Part shown: positions 24,991 through 34,043 of the stretch, in pieces | Numbering within the stretch: position 1 is the stretch's first letter | Layout: each line of letters opens with the position of its first letter | NCBI RefSeq assembly: GCF_019799905.1 | Contig: NZ_JABGCI010000002.1 | Span: 1-64,000 of the forward strand | Origin: Trujillonella endophytica | GTDB lineage: Bacteria; Actinomycetota; Actinomycetes; Mycobacteriales; Geodermatophilaceae | Length of the DNA: 64,000 nt | Reading direction: 5' to 3' | Notes under the pieces: model-generated | Databases searched by the model: none | The model's input: the letters and a program-made list of their open reading frames with translations, nothing else | Told to the model about the DNA's origin: nothing | Translations under genes and position numbers: made by a program

Positions 24991-25050
24991 TTCCGGTCCG
25001 TCCTGGGGTCCGGCCCGAACGTGCGTGGCCGAGGCGGACGGGCTCCTCGC

Positions 25051-25614
25051 TCAGGCGGCGCGGAGCACGGCCTCGATCTCGAGCTCGACGGTGATCTTGT
25101 CGCCGACGACGACGCCGCCGCCGTCCATCGGCAGGTCGATGTCGACGCCGTACTCCTTGCGGGAGATCTCGGTCTTGGCGCTGAAGCCCGCGCGGGTGCC
25201 GCCGTAGGCGTCGGGGCCGAAGGCGTTGAGCTCGAGCGCCAGGGTCACCGGCTCGGTGATGCCCTTGATCGTCAGGTCGCCCACGACGCTCCAGTCGGCG
25301 CCGTCGGTGCGGACCTCGGTGGAACGGAAGGTCATCTCGGTGTGGTTGCCCACGTCGAAGAAGTCGGCGGAACGGATGTGCGCGTCCCGCTGCTCCTGAC
25401 GGGTGTCGATCGAGTCCATGTCGATCCGCGCGGTCACGGTCGACTGCGCCGGGTCGGCAGCGGTGGTGATCTCGCCGGAGAACTCGCGGAAGTAGCCGCG
25501 GACCTTGCTGACCATCATGTGGCGCACGGAGAAGCCGACGGTCGAGTGGGTGGGGTCGATGTCCCAGGTGCCGACGACGTAGCCGGGGATCTGGACGGCG
25601 GTGGAGCTGGTCAC
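25051..25614 (-). CDS. YceI-family lipid-binding protein
   Basis: 187 residues with the YceI lipocalin-like pattern: GTWDIDPTHSTVGFSVRHMMVSKVRGYF near residues 15-42, STVTARIDMDSIDT, HIRSADFFDV and LTIKGITEPVTL. YceI proteins bind isoprenoid chains such as polyprenols. No signal peptide is seen, so it is probably cytoplasmic. Start GTG 25614 has GGAGG at 25619-25623; the open frame extends to 25797 but crosses the MarR promoter. It is divergent from a MarR regulator, a common pairing. Confidence 0.9.
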   Translation of the reverse strand: MTSSTAVQIPGYVVGTWDIDPTHSTVGFSVRHMMVSKVRGYFREFSGEITTAADPAQSTVTARIDMDSIDTRQEQRDAHIRSADFFDVGNHTEMTFRSTEVRTDGADWSVVGDLTIKGITEPVTLALELNAFGPDAYGGTRAGFSAKTEISRKEYGVDIDLPMDGGGVVVGDKITVELEIEAVLRAA

Positions 25615-25661
25615 GGGGACCTCCAAGATGGTTGAGCGTTTGACCTTCTGCCCGCAGAGCG

Positions 25662-25679
25662 TAGTTGAAGGCTTGACTA
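25662..25679. promoter_or_regulatory. Imperfect palindrome in the yceI-marR intergenic region, candidate MarR operator
   Basis: TAGTTGAAGGCTTGACTA has matching TAGT/ACTA ends and two TTGA words. It overlaps a possible -35 (TTGAAG, 25665-25670) whose -10 would be TACCCT at 25689-25694, 18 bases on. That places the MarR transcript start at or next to ATG 25701. Binding of MarR here would repress both genes (inference). Confidence 0.4.
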
Positions 25680-25700
25680 TTCCGCCAGTACCCTGACCGC

Positions 25701-26189
25701 ATGACGTCGTCGCGATCGCCGGACCCCTCCCCCGGCGGAACGCGCTGGCTCGACGCGGAGGAGCAGAAGGCCTGGCGCGCCTACCTGTTCGGCTCACAAC
25801 TGCTGCTGGACCGGCTCGACCGCGAGCTGACCTCCGCGACCGGCATCTCGCACGCCTACTACGAGATCCTCGTGCAGCTGTCGGAGACGCCCGGCCGGGC
25901 GCTGCGCATGAGCGAGCTGGCCGACCGCTGCCTGTCCTCCCGGAGCCGGCTGTCGCACGCGGTGTCCCGGCTGGAGGAGCGCGGCTGGGTGCGGCGGCAG
26001 GTGTGCCCCGAGGACGGCCGGGGCCAGCTCGCCGTCCTCACCGACGAGGGGTTCGCCGCACTGGAGGCAGCGGCGCACGTCCACGTGGAGAGCGTGCGCA
26101 CCCACCTGTTCGACCAGCTCTCCCCCGAGCAGGTCGCGTCGATCCGGGACGTCGGCGAGACGCTGCTGCGCCACCTCGACCCCCGCTGA
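25701..26189 (+). CDS. MarR-family transcriptional regulator
   Basis: 162 residues with the winged helix MSELADRCLSSRSRLSHAVSRLEERGWVRRQVCPEDGRGQLAVLTDEG (about 70-117) flanked by dimerisation helices. The beta-wing carries the DxRxQ-like element found across the family. Divergent from yceI with 86 bp between starts. The gene probably has a leaderless mRNA because no ribosome site precedes ATG 25701. Confidence 0.93.
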   Translation: MTSSRSPDPSPGGTRWLDAEEQKAWRAYLFGSQLLLDRLDRELTSATGISHAYYEILVQLSETPGRALRMSELADRCLSSRSRLSHAVSRLEERGWVRRQVCPEDGRGQLAVLTDEGFAALEAAAHVHVESVRTHLFDQLSPEQVASIRDVGETLLRHLDPR

Positions 26190-26206
26190 TCGCCCCCCGG
26201 ACAGCA

Positions 26207-26254
26207 GGACACCCCGCCGCAGGGCACCGGACGGTGCTCCGCGACGGGGTGTCC
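26207..26254. terminator. Bidirectional terminator between marR and the ABC substrate-binding gene
   Basis: GGACACCCCG (26207-26216) pairs with CGGGGTGTCC (26245-26254), with a second stem GCACC/GGTGC inside. It lies between convergent stops at 26189 and 26289. Confidence 0.7.
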
Positions 26255-26288
26255 CCCACGCTGTGCCGGACCGGGTCCGGCGGCCTCG

Positions 26289-27875
26289 TCAGGCGTCGGG
26301 GTCGATCCACAACCCGTCGACCGCGGGACTGCCGGCTCCGTAGAACCGGATGCCCCCCACGCCCTCACCCGTGATGAGGAAGGCCGGGCTCCACGTGTAG
26401 ACGATCATCGCGTGCTGCTCGACGAGGATCCGCATGACCTCGGCGTAGGCCTCCCGCCGCTCGGCCTCGTCGTCGGAGAGCCGGCCCGTCGACAGCGCGG
26501 CGTCGAGCTCCGGGTCGCTGATCTTCACGAAGTTCGTCGCCGAGCCGGTACCCACGAGCGTCTCCAGCACCGGACTCGGGTCGACGAACGCAGCGCCGTA
26601 GATGGTGGCCTCGTAGTCGTTCTGACCCATCCGCGCGAACCAGCTCGCCGTCTCCTGCGACTCCACCTCGACGGTGAGGTTCTCGAACTCCTGCAGCTGG
26701 GCCTGCAGGATCTCGCCCGCCCGGCGGACGTCGCTGTTGTCGCTGGACAGGATGGTGAAGCTCAGCGGCTTCCCCTCGGCGGCCAGTTCGTCCAGCAGCT
26801 CCTGCGCCCGCTCGGGGTCGGCATCGGGGAAGCTCACCGAGTCGTCGTACAGCGGCGAGGTGTCCCGGATCAGCGAGTTCGGCGGCTCGTCGCCGGCCCC
26901 GCCGTACAGGGTGTCGACCAGTGCCTGGCGATCGACCGCCAGCGTGATGGCCTCGCGGGCCCGGGGGTCGTCGAAGGGAGCCTTCGAGAAGTTGAACTCC
27001 AGGTTGGTGAACCCGGAGAAGCCCGCCGGGAGCGTGACCATGCCGGCATCACCGGCGAGCGCGACGGTCTCGTAGTTGTTGCTGACCGCGATGTCGACCT
27101 CTCCCGCCTGCAGCGAGTTGTACCGCTGGTTGTCGTCGGGGTTGGCCCGGATGACCAGCTCGTCGAGGTAGGGCTTCGGCGCGTCCCAGTAGTCCGGGTT
27201 CTTCGACAGCACCATCCGGTCCTGGCGGGCCCAGGAGTCGAGCGTGAACGGGCCGGCGCCGACGGGGTTGGCGGTGAAGGCCTCCGGCCCGGCGGCCAGC
27301 GCGGTCGGCGAGCCCACGAAGTTCAGCGACATGACCAGCGACTCGAAGTGCGCCGTCGGCTTGGCCAGCGTCACCTCCAGGGTCCGCTCGTCGACGACCG
27401 TCGTCGAGGCGATGGCCGAGGCGGAGGCGACCGTCTGCGAGTGGGCGACGGTGCGGTCCTTGGAGCGGTCCCAGTTGAACTTGAGCGCCTCGGCGTCCAG
27501 CGGCGTGCCGTCGGTGAAGGTGAGCCCCTCGCGCAGCGTGGCGACCCAGACCGTGTTGTCCCGGTTCTCGAGCGACTCGAGCAGCCCGTACTCGACCTCG
27601 CCCTCGGGCGTCAGCTCGATCAACTGCCCGTAGAGCGCATTGCCGTAGACGCTCTGCGTCACCAGGGAATTGCTGAGCGATGCCGGGTCGAGGTTCGCCG
27701 GTTCGGCGACGGCGACGTAGGTCAGCGAGCCGCCCTCCACCGGCTCGCCGCTGGCCTGCTCACCACTCCCCTCGGTTCCACTGCCGCCGCCGTCGTCGCC
27801 GCCACAGCCGGCCAGCACGAGCGACGTGGTGAGTGCGGTGGCGATGAGTGCGCTCCGCCGTCGGGTGAGTTTCAC
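26289..27875 (-). CDS. ABC transporter substrate-binding lipoprotein, peptide/nickel type (SBP family 5)
   Basis: 528 residues. Lipoprotein signal with lipobox VLAGC followed by GGDDGGGSGTEG. The SBP_bac_5 pattern includes LTYVAVAEPANLDPASL, LREGLTFTDGTPLDAEALKFNWDR and VDRQALVDTLYGG. It binds oligopeptides or related ligands outside the membrane. Start GTG 27875 is after a 95-bp gap from the ATPase gene. That gap contains the AT-rich stretch ATCATAGATAGCAATGATTG, so the gene may have an extra promoter for its higher expression. It is the last gene of the importer operon. Confidence 0.92.
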   Translation of the reverse strand: MKLTRRRSALIATALTTSLVLAGCGGDDGGGSGTEGSGEQASGEPVEGGSLTYVAVAEPANLDPASLSNSLVTQSVYGNALYGQLIELTPEGEVEYGLLESLENRDNTVWVATLREGLTFTDGTPLDAEALKFNWDRSKDRTVAHSQTVASASAIASTTVVDERTLEVTLAKPTAHFESLVMSLNFVGSPTALAAGPEAFTANPVGAGPFTLDSWARQDRMVLSKNPDYWDAPKPYLDELVIRANPDDNQRYNSLQAGEVDIAVSNNYETVALAGDAGMVTLPAGFSGFTNLEFNFSKAPFDDPRAREAITLAVDRQALVDTLYGGAGDEPPNSLIRDTSPLYDDSVSFPDADPERAQELLDELAAEGKPLSFTILSSDNSDVRRAGEILQAQLQEFENLTVEVESQETASWFARMGQNDYEATIYGAAFVDPSPVLETLVGTGSATNFVKISDPELDAALSTGRLSDDEAERREAYAEVMRILVEQHAMIVYTWSPAFLITGEGVGGIRFYGAGSPAVDGLWIDPDA

Positions 27876-27970
27876 GGGACCTGCCTCTGGTCGGGGGGCG
27901 TGATGCGGTTCTGCACGGTGATGCACATCATAGATAGCAATGATTGGACCGCACGCCGGTCACGAAGTGG

Positions 27971-28996
27971 TCACGAAAGGACAGCCGCCGGCATCCGGTC
28001 CACGTCGGCGCGGACGCCGGCGTGGTGGCAGGCGGCGAAGTGACCGTCGCCGACCGGCCGCACCTCCGGCACCTCCTCGACACACCGCTCGGTCGCCAGC
28101 GGGCAGCGGGTGCGGAACCGGCACCCCGACGGCGGGTCCAGCGGGCTGGGGATGTCCCCCTCGAGCGCCGGCCCGGTGAAGCCGCCGGCCGCGCGCCGCC
28201 GCGGCACCGAGTCGAGCAGCGCGCGCGTGTAGGGATGTGCCGGCGCGGCGAAGACCGAGTCGACGTCGCCGACCTCGCAGATGCGCCCGAGGTACATGAC
28301 CATCACCCGGTCGCACACCGACCGCACGACCGACAGGTCGTGGCTGATGAACACCAGCGTCAGGTCGTGCTCGTCCTTCAGGTCCCGCAGCAGGTTGACG
28401 ATCTGGGCCTGCACCGAGACGTCGAGGGCGGAGACGGGCTCGTCGCACACGATGAGGTCGGGCCGGATGGCCAGGGCGCGGGCGATCGCCACGCGCTGGG
28501 CCTGACCGCCGGAGAGCTGCCGCGGGTGCAGGGGGCCGAACCGCTCCGGATCCAGCCCGACGTCGGTGAGCACCCGGTCGGCGGCCTCGCGCCGCTCGGC
28601 CGCGGGCCGGCCCGCGATGGTCAGGCCCTCGACGACGAGTTCGCGGACGGTGCGTCGCGGGTTCAGCGACGACACCGGGTCCTGGAAGATCATCTGCAGC
28701 TTGCGGCGCAGCGGCCGCAGCGTGCCCCGCGGGGCGGTGGCGAGGTCCTGCCCCCGGTAGACGACCTCGCCGGAGGCGATCTTCTCCAGCCGCAGCACCG
28801 CCTTGCCGGTGGTCGACTTGCCGCATCCGGACTCGCCGACGAGGCCGAGCGTCTCGCCCGGCCGGACGTCGAAGCTGACGTCGCTGACCGCCTGCACCGT
28901 GCCGCCCGGCGTCCGGTACTCGACGTGCAGGTGCCGCACGGAGAGCACGGTGTCGTCCGCGTCGGCCAGCAGGTGCGCCTCGCCGGTCCCGGCCAT
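27971..28996 (-). CDS. ABC transporter ATP-binding protein, OppF/DppF type
   Basis: 341 residues. Walker A GESGCGKSTTGK (near 54-65), signature LSGGQAQRVAIARAL, Walker B LIVCDEPVSALD. The C-terminal oligopeptide/dipeptide domain has the conserved Cys set CRFRTRCPLATERC, which in related proteins binds an iron-sulfur cluster. It works with the OppD-like ATPase encoded one base upstream. Confidence 0.93.
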   Translation of the reverse strand: MAGTGEAHLLADADDTVLSVRHLHVEYRTPGGTVQAVSDVSFDVRPGETLGLVGESGCGKSTTGKAVLRLEKIASGEVVYRGQDLATAPRGTLRPLRRKLQMIFQDPVSSLNPRRTVRELVVEGLTIAGRPAAERREAADRVLTDVGLDPERFGPLHPRQLSGGQAQRVAIARALAIRPDLIVCDEPVSALDVSVQAQIVNLLRDLKDEHDLTLVFISHDLSVVRSVCDRVMVMYLGRICEVGDVDSVFAAPAHPYTRALLDSVPRRRAAGGFTGPALEGDIPSPLDPPSGCRFRTRCPLATERCVEEVPEVRPVGDGHFAACHHAGVRADVDRMPAAVLS

Positions 28997-28997
28997 C

Positions 28998-30029
28998 TCA
29001 GCTCCTCGGCTCGTCGGCGGGCGCGACCGCCGCCAGTGGGGTGGCGCCGGAGAGCACGGCGGGGTGCACGCAGGCGTGCCGGTGGGCCAGCACGCCGTCG
29101 CGCAGGTGGTCGGCGCCGGGGACCTCGCAGGCGTCGGTGCGCGCGGTGCAGCGCGGGGCGAAGCGGCAGCCGGCAGGGGGCTTGCGCGGATCGGGCAGCG
29201 AGCCCTCGATCACCCGCATGCGGCGGGTCCGCGGGGTGTCCAGCGACGGCGTCGAGGCGAGCAGCGCCTCGGTGTAGCGGTGCCGCGGGGTGTCGAAGAC
29301 GGCGTCGGTCGGGCCCTCCTCGACCATCCGCCCGGAGTACATGACCGCGACCCGGTCGGTGCGGCCGGCGACCAGCCCGAGGTCGTGGCTGATCAGGACC
29401 AGCCCCATGCCGCGCGTCGTCCGGACCCGGTCGAGCAGGTCGAGGATCTGGCGCTGGACGGTGACGTCGAGGGCGGTGGTCGGCTCGTCGGCGATGAGCA
29501 GGTCCGGCTCGCAGGCGAGCGCGATCGCGATCATGATCCGCTGCCGCATGCCGCCGGAGAGCTGGAACGGGTAGTTCGACAGGCGCCGCCGCGGGTCCGG
29601 CACGCCCACCTCGGTGAGCAGGCCGACCGCTCGCTCCCGGGCCTCGGAGCGGGAGATGCCGAGGTGGCGCACCATGCCCTCGGTGATCTGCCGGCCGATG
29701 CGCACGACCGGGTTCAGCGCCCGGCCGGCGTCCTGGAACACCATCGCGACCTTGGGCCCGAGCATGGCCTGCCGGGCCTTCTCGGACGCCGCCAGCATGT
29801 CCACACCGTCGAGGAGGACCGAGCCGGAGGTCCCCGCCCGATCGGGCAGCAGGCCCATGACCGTGCGGGCGAGCATCGACTTGCCGGAGCCGGACTCCCC
29901 CACCAGGCCCACCGCCTCCCCGGCGGCGACCTCCAGGGACACCCCGTCGACCGCGCGCACCGGGCCGGCGTCCGTGGCGATCCAGGTCCGCAGGTCCGCG
30001 ATCTGCAGCAGGGGTGGCGTGCTCGTCAT
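28998..30029 (-). CDS. ABC transporter ATP-binding protein, OppD/DppD type
   Basis: 343 residues. Walker A GESGSGKSM (near 40-48), signature LSGGMRQRIMIAIAL, Walker B LLIADEPTTALD, and the C-terminal Cys motif CRFAPRCTARTDAC. It overlaps the permease gene by 4 bases (ATGA) and ends one base before the OppF-like gene. Second of the two ATPases of a peptide-type importer. Confidence 0.93.
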   Translation of the reverse strand: MTSTPPLLQIADLRTWIATDAGPVRAVDGVSLEVAAGEAVGLVGESGSGKSMLARTVMGLLPDRAGTSGSVLLDGVDMLAASEKARQAMLGPKVAMVFQDAGRALNPVVRIGRQITEGMVRHLGISRSEARERAVGLLTEVGVPDPRRRLSNYPFQLSGGMRQRIMIAIALACEPDLLIADEPTTALDVTVQRQILDLLDRVRTTRGMGLVLISHDLGLVAGRTDRVAVMYSGRMVEEGPTDAVFDTPRHRYTEALLASTPSLDTPRTRRMRVIEGSLPDPRKPPAGCRFAPRCTARTDACEVPGADHLRDGVLAHRHACVHPAVLSGATPLAAVAPADEPRS

Positions 30030-30913
30030 CGCGACTTCTCCCCGAACCGCACCCGCAGCCGGTCGCCCACGATGTTCAGCGCCAGGACGGTCAGCAGGAT
30101 CGCCGCCGCCGGCACGAACACCAGGTTGGGGAAGCGGGAGATGAGGTCCTGACCGTCGTTGATCATGCCGCCCCAGCTGGGTGTGGGTGACGGGATGCCG
30201 AGGCCGAGGAAGCTCAGCGACCCCTCGGCGACGATGAGCGCGGCGATCACGACCGGCAGGTACGCGGCCACCGACGGCAGGACGTTGGGGAGCACCTCGC
30301 GCCCCATCAACCGCGGGAGGCCGGCGCCCATGTTCGTCGCCGCCATCACGAACTCCCGGGACGCCCAGCGCATGGTGTTGGCCCGCGCGAGCCGGGCGAA
30401 CGTGGGCGTCATCAGCAGCGACAGCGACACGACCAGCGTGCTGATGCTGGGCCGCAGCACCGACGCCAGCGCCAGGAGCATCACCAGCGGGGGGAAGGCC
30501 AGCAGGGTGTCGGTGACGAACGAGATCACCGTGTCGACCACACCGCGCAGGAACCCGGCGAGCAGGCCGAGGAACGACCCGACGACGAACGCGATGAGCG
30601 CCGACGCCACGCCCACCAGCAGGGAGGCCTGGGCGCCGGAGACGATCCGGGACAGCATGCTGCGGCCGAGCGCGTCGTAGCCGAGCAGCCCGTCGAGGGA
30701 GAGTTCCGGCGCGCCGCGCGCCGGGCCGGCGATCGCGCCGTAGTCCGCCAGCGGGAGCACCGGGGCCAGCACGGCGGCCAGCACGACGAGGGCCAGCCAG
30801 CCGGCCGAGAGCACGACGAGCCAGGAGCGGTGGGCCCGGATGGCCGGCAGCGCGGGGCCCGGGTCGTCCGCGGGCTCGAGCGGCGAGCCCACGCCTGGTT
30901 CGAGGACGGTCAT
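30026..30913 (-). CDS. ABC transporter permease, OppC/DppC type
   Basis: 295 residues with an N-terminal OppC leader TM (WLVVLSAGWLALVVLAAVLAPVLP) and about five further TM helices. The EAA loop contains NMGAGLPRLMGREVLPNVLPS. Overlaps the OppB-type gene by 4 bases. Confidence 0.92.
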   Translation of the reverse strand: MTVLEPGVGSPLEPADDPGPALPAIRAHRSWLVVLSAGWLALVVLAAVLAPVLPLADYGAIAGPARGAPELSLDGLLGYDALGRSMLSRIVSGAQASLLVGVASALIAFVVGSFLGLLAGFLRGVVDTVISFVTDTLLAFPPLVMLLALASVLRPSISTLVVSLSLLMTPTFARLARANTMRWASREFVMAATNMGAGLPRLMGREVLPNVLPSVAAYLPVVIAALIVAEGSLSFLGLGIPSPTPSWGGMINDGQDLISRFPNLVFVPAAAILLTVLALNIVGDRLRVRFGEKSR

Positions 30914-31863
30914 CGCACGGCCTCCCGTCGGACGCGGGGATCGAGGAACCCGTAGCCGATGTCGACCAGGGTGTTCAGCACGACGTACGCGATGACGATG
31001 AAGGCGACGGCGCCCTGCACGGTGATCACGTCACGGGCCGAGATGGAGCCGGCGATCAGCGACCCGAGACCCGGCAGCGAGAAGACCGCCTCGACGATCA
31101 CCGTGCCGCCGATCAGCCGGCCGAAGGAGATGCCGGCCAGCGTGATCAGCGAGAAGGACGACGGGCGCAGGGCGTGCCGCCAGAGGACGTAGTGGCGGGA
31201 CAGGCCCCGGGCCTGGGCGGCGGAGATGAAGTCCTCGTGCAGGGTCGAGTCGAGGTCAGTGCGCAACAGCCGCTGGAACGCCGCGATCTCGGGGATCGCC
31301 ACCCCGATGGCCGGCAGCAGGGCGTGGTGCAGGTTGTCCCCCAGGCCGTCGCCGATCCGCTCCCACCCGGAGACCGGGAACAGGCCCGCCTTGAGCGACA
31401 GGAAGTAGACGAGGACCGGGGCGACGACGAAGGCCGGCAGCGCCAGGCCGACGGACGCCAGGAAGGTCGACACCCGGTCGATCAGGCTGTTCGGCCGGCT
31501 CGCCGCGGCGAGGGCCATCGGCACCGAGACGAGCAGGGCGATGACCAGCGCGAGCAGCGCGAGTTCCAGCGTCACCGGCAGCCGCTCGAGGACCGCGTCG
31601 AGCACGTCCTGCCGGGTCCGCAAGGAGGTGCCGAAGTCGCCCGTGACGGCGTCCCCCAGCCAGCCGACGTACTGCGCCCACAGCGGCTCGTCCAGGCCCA
31701 GTCGGGCCTCGAGATCCGCCACCGCGTCCGGGGTGGCCTCCTCGCCGAGCAGCGTCACCGCGAGGGAGCCGGGCGCGATGGACAGCAGCGCCACCACGAG
31801 GAACGTCGCGAAGAGGATGACGAGCAGCGCGCGGACCACCCGCTTCGCGGTGAAGACGAGCAT
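30910..31863 (-). CDS. ABC transporter permease, OppB/DppB type
   Basis: 317 residues. TM1 is ALLVILFATFLVVALLSIAPG with the typical following periplasmic loop (LGLDEPLWAQYVGWL). The EAA loop is AAQARGLSRHYVLWRHALRPS, and the end FLDPRVR is usual for the family. ATG 31863 with GGAAG upstream is preferred over GTG 31887. First gene of the five-gene importer operon. Confidence 0.92.
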   Translation of the reverse strand: MLVFTAKRVVRALLVILFATFLVVALLSIAPGSLAVTLLGEEATPDAVADLEARLGLDEPLWAQYVGWLGDAVTGDFGTSLRTRQDVLDAVLERLPVTLELALLALVIALLVSVPMALAAASRPNSLIDRVSTFLASVGLALPAFVVAPVLVYFLSLKAGLFPVSGWERIGDGLGDNLHHALLPAIGVAIPEIAAFQRLLRTDLDSTLHEDFISAAQARGLSRHYVLWRHALRPSSFSLITLAGISFGRLIGGTVIVEAVFSLPGLGSLIAGSISARDVITVQGAVAFIVIAYVVLNTLVDIGYGFLDPRVRREAVR

Positions 31864-31923
31864 GCAGCCCACTTCCGGTCGCCCCACGTGATCCGGGCCC
31901 GCATGGCGAGACCCGGGTCACAG

Positions 31924-31964
31924 CTGTCGGGTCAATCTTTATAGTGATGGTCCGACAGGGTCAA
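31924..31964 (-). promoter_or_regulatory. Promoter of the peptide importer operon with an inverted repeat over the -10
   Basis: On the minus strand TTGACC (31964-31959) and TAAAGA (31941-31936) are 17 bases apart. Arms CTGTCGG (31924-31930) and CCGACAG (31952-31958) form a perfect inverted repeat enclosing the -10. A regulator bound there would block RNA polymerase (inference). This AT-rich patch is unusual for the genome. Confidence 0.55.
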
Positions 31965-32097
31965 GCGCGCTCGGGCGTGCCGTGACGCCCCCGTGACCGG
32001 GGCCCGCGGACCTGCCGGCGTCCTCCCCCGGCGGGACGGGCGGGTCATCCCGAGGGTGGACGACGGCGCGCGGTCCGCTGCCTACATTCGACGGGCG

Positions 32098-33288
32098 ATG
32101 GACTACCCCCTGGAGCGCCTGGCCGCCTGGCTGCGCCTGCACCCGTTCGCGGTCGACGTGGCCATCGCCGGGGTCCTGTGGTTCACCCTGGTGCTGCTGC
32201 CCGCCGGCACCTGGATCGCCTACGAGAGCCTGGCGCTGACGTTCGGCACGCTGGTGATCGCGCCGCTGGCGTGGCGGCGGAGGGCCCCGATCCCGGCGGC
32301 CGCGGCGGTCACCGTCGTCGGGCTGCTGGAGCTGGGGGTCCTCCCGGACTTCCTGCCGGCCAACGTCGCGGCGCTGGTGATGGTGCACGCACTGGCCGCG
32401 TACGCCCCGCGCTGGGCGGGCCTGGTGGGACTGGGGCTGGGCCTGTTCGGGGCGATCCTCGTGGCCACCTTCTACTACGCCGCCTCCGAGAACTCCGACG
32501 ACCTGCTCCTGATCACGGGGGCGATCTCGGTGGCCGTCGTGGCCGCCTGGGCCCTCGGGGACCTGCGCCGGGCGCGCCTGCAGCGCGAGGCCGGGCTGGA
32601 GGAGCGGGCGCGGCTGCTGGAGATCGAACGCGACCAGGAGATGCGGCTGGCCGCCACCGCCGAGCGCGCCCGCATCGCCCGGGAGATGCACGACGTCGTG
32701 GCCCACTCGCTGTCGGTCGTCATCGCCCAGGCCGACGGCGGCCGCTACGCCGGGCGCACCGACCCCGAGGCGGCCACCGGCGCGCTGGAAGCCATCGCCG
32801 CGACCGGTCGGCAGGCGCTCACCGACATGCGCGCGCTCCTCGGCGTGCTGCGCGAGGGCCCCGGCGAGGAGTACGCGCCGCAGCCCGACGTCGCCGCCGT
32901 CCCCGCGCTGGTGGAGGACGTGCGGGCCAGCGGCCTGGACGTCGACCTGCTGGTCGAGGGCTCGCCGCGGCCGCTGGCCGCCGGGCCGCAGCTGGCCGCG
33001 TACCGGATCGTGCAGGAGTCGCTGACCAACGTGCTCAAGCACGCCGGGTCGGCCGGCCGGGCGTGGGTGCGGCTGTCCTGGCGGGACGACGGACTGGAGG
33101 TGGCGGTGCTCGACGACGGCCGGGGGGCCTCGGCCGCGCTGGTGCAGGGCGGTCCCGACGGGGCCGGTCAGGGGCTGCGCGGCATGGTGGAACGGGCGCA
33201 GCTGCACGGCGGCCGGCTGACCGCCGCGCCGCGGGCGGGCGGCGGCTTCGCGGTGCACGCCCACCTCCCCTACGGTCGGCGACGGTGA
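32098..33288 (+). CDS. Two-component sensor histidine kinase, NarL/DesK type (HisKA_3)
   Basis: 396 residues. Four or five N-terminal TM helices (about 12-150) with little extracytoplasmic sequence are followed by a coiled coil and the dimerisation domain with the phospho-His in REMHDVVAHSLSVV (about 197-210). The ATPase domain has the N-box VQESLTNVLKHAG and G-box DDGRGA. ATG 32098 lacks a ribosome site and a TACATT -10-like box lies at 32083-32088, so the mRNA is probably leaderless. It overlaps the response regulator gene and precedes an ABC transporter. Confidence 0.92.
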   Translation: MDYPLERLAAWLRLHPFAVDVAIAGVLWFTLVLLPAGTWIAYESLALTFGTLVIAPLAWRRRAPIPAAAAVTVVGLLELGVLPDFLPANVAALVMVHALAAYAPRWAGLVGLGLGLFGAILVATFYYAASENSDDLLLITGAISVAVVAAWALGDLRRARLQREAGLEERARLLEIERDQEMRLAATAERARIAREMHDVVAHSLSVVIAQADGGRYAGRTDPEAATGALEAIAATGRQALTDMRALLGVLREGPGEEYAPQPDVAAVPALVEDVRASGLDVDLLVEGSPRPLAAGPQLAAYRIVQESLTNVLKHAGSAGRAWVRLSWRDDGLEVAVLDDGRGASAALVQGGPDGAGQGLRGMVERAQLHGGRLTAAPRAGGGFAVHAHLPYGRRR

Positions 33289-33983
33289 ACGGGGACGGCA
33301 GGATCCGCGTCGTCCTCGTCGACGACCAGCAGATGGTGCGGGCCGGGTTCCGCATGGTCATCGACTCCCAGCCCGACCTGACCGTGGTCGGCGAGGCGGG
33401 GAACGGGGACGACGCGGTGCGGCTGCTCGCCCGCACGCCGGCCGACGTCGTCCTCATGGACGTGCGCATGCCGAGCACCGACGGCATCGAGGCGACCCGC
33501 CAGGTCACCGCCCGGGACGACGCCCCGCGCGTCGTCGTCCTCACCACCTTCGACCTCGACGAGTACGTGGTCGCCGCGATCGGCGCCGGCGCCAGCGGCT
33601 TCCTGCTCAAGGACGCCCCGCCCGAGGAGATGCTCGCCGCGATCCGCACCGTGCACGCGGGCGACTCGGTGATCGCCGCGTCGTCCACCCGCCGGCTGCT
33701 CCAGCACGTCGCGCCGATGCTGCGCGGCGCCGGGTCCCAGCCGCAGGCCGCGCCGCCCCAGCTGGCCGAGCTCACCCCGCGCGAGCGCGAGGTGCTGGTG
33801 CAGATGGCGCTCGGCGCCAGCAACGCCGAGCTGGCCGCGCACTTCGTCGTCAGCGAGGCGACGGTGAAGACCCACGTGGGGCGGGTGCTGGCCAAGACCG
33901 GGTCGCGCGACCGGGTGCAGGCCGTCGTCCTGGCCTTCCGGACCGGCCTCGTCCAGCCGGCCGACCTCCTCCGCGACGCCTGA
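33285..33983 (+). CDS. Response regulator, NarL/LuxR type
   Basis: 232 residues. Receiver domain with the acidic pair VDDQQ, phospho-acceptor Asp in VVLMDVRMPSTDG and Lys in FLLKDAPPE. LuxR HTH is LTPREREVLVQMALGASNAELAAHFVVSEATVKTHVGRVLAKT (about 167-209). GTG 33285 overlaps the kinase stop. It probably controls the ABC exporter genes downstream, as in many actinobacterial kinase-regulator-ABC sets (inference). Confidence 0.94.
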   Translation: MNGDGRIRVVLVDDQQMVRAGFRMVIDSQPDLTVVGEAGNGDDAVRLLARTPADVVLMDVRMPSTDGIEATRQVTARDDAPRVVVLTTFDLDEYVVAAIGAGASGFLLKDAPPEEMLAAIRTVHAGDSVIAASSTRRLLQHVAPMLRGAGSQPQAAPPQLAELTPREREVLVQMALGASNAELAAHFVVSEATVKTHVGRVLAKTGSRDRVQAVVLAFRTGLVQPADLLRDA

Positions 33984-33984
33984 C

Positions 33985-34043
33985 GGAGGACCCCGCTGCC
34001 CCCCACCCCTCGCACGCTCGGGGCGGGCCACTGCAGCGGGGCC
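33985..34043 (+). terminator. Terminator after the response regulator (repeat family B)
   Basis: GGACCCCGCTGC and GCAGCGGGGCC pair around a loop with CTCGCACGCTCG. The sequence is closely similar to 24374-24431. The rest of 34044-34194 holds no gene. Confidence 0.65.
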
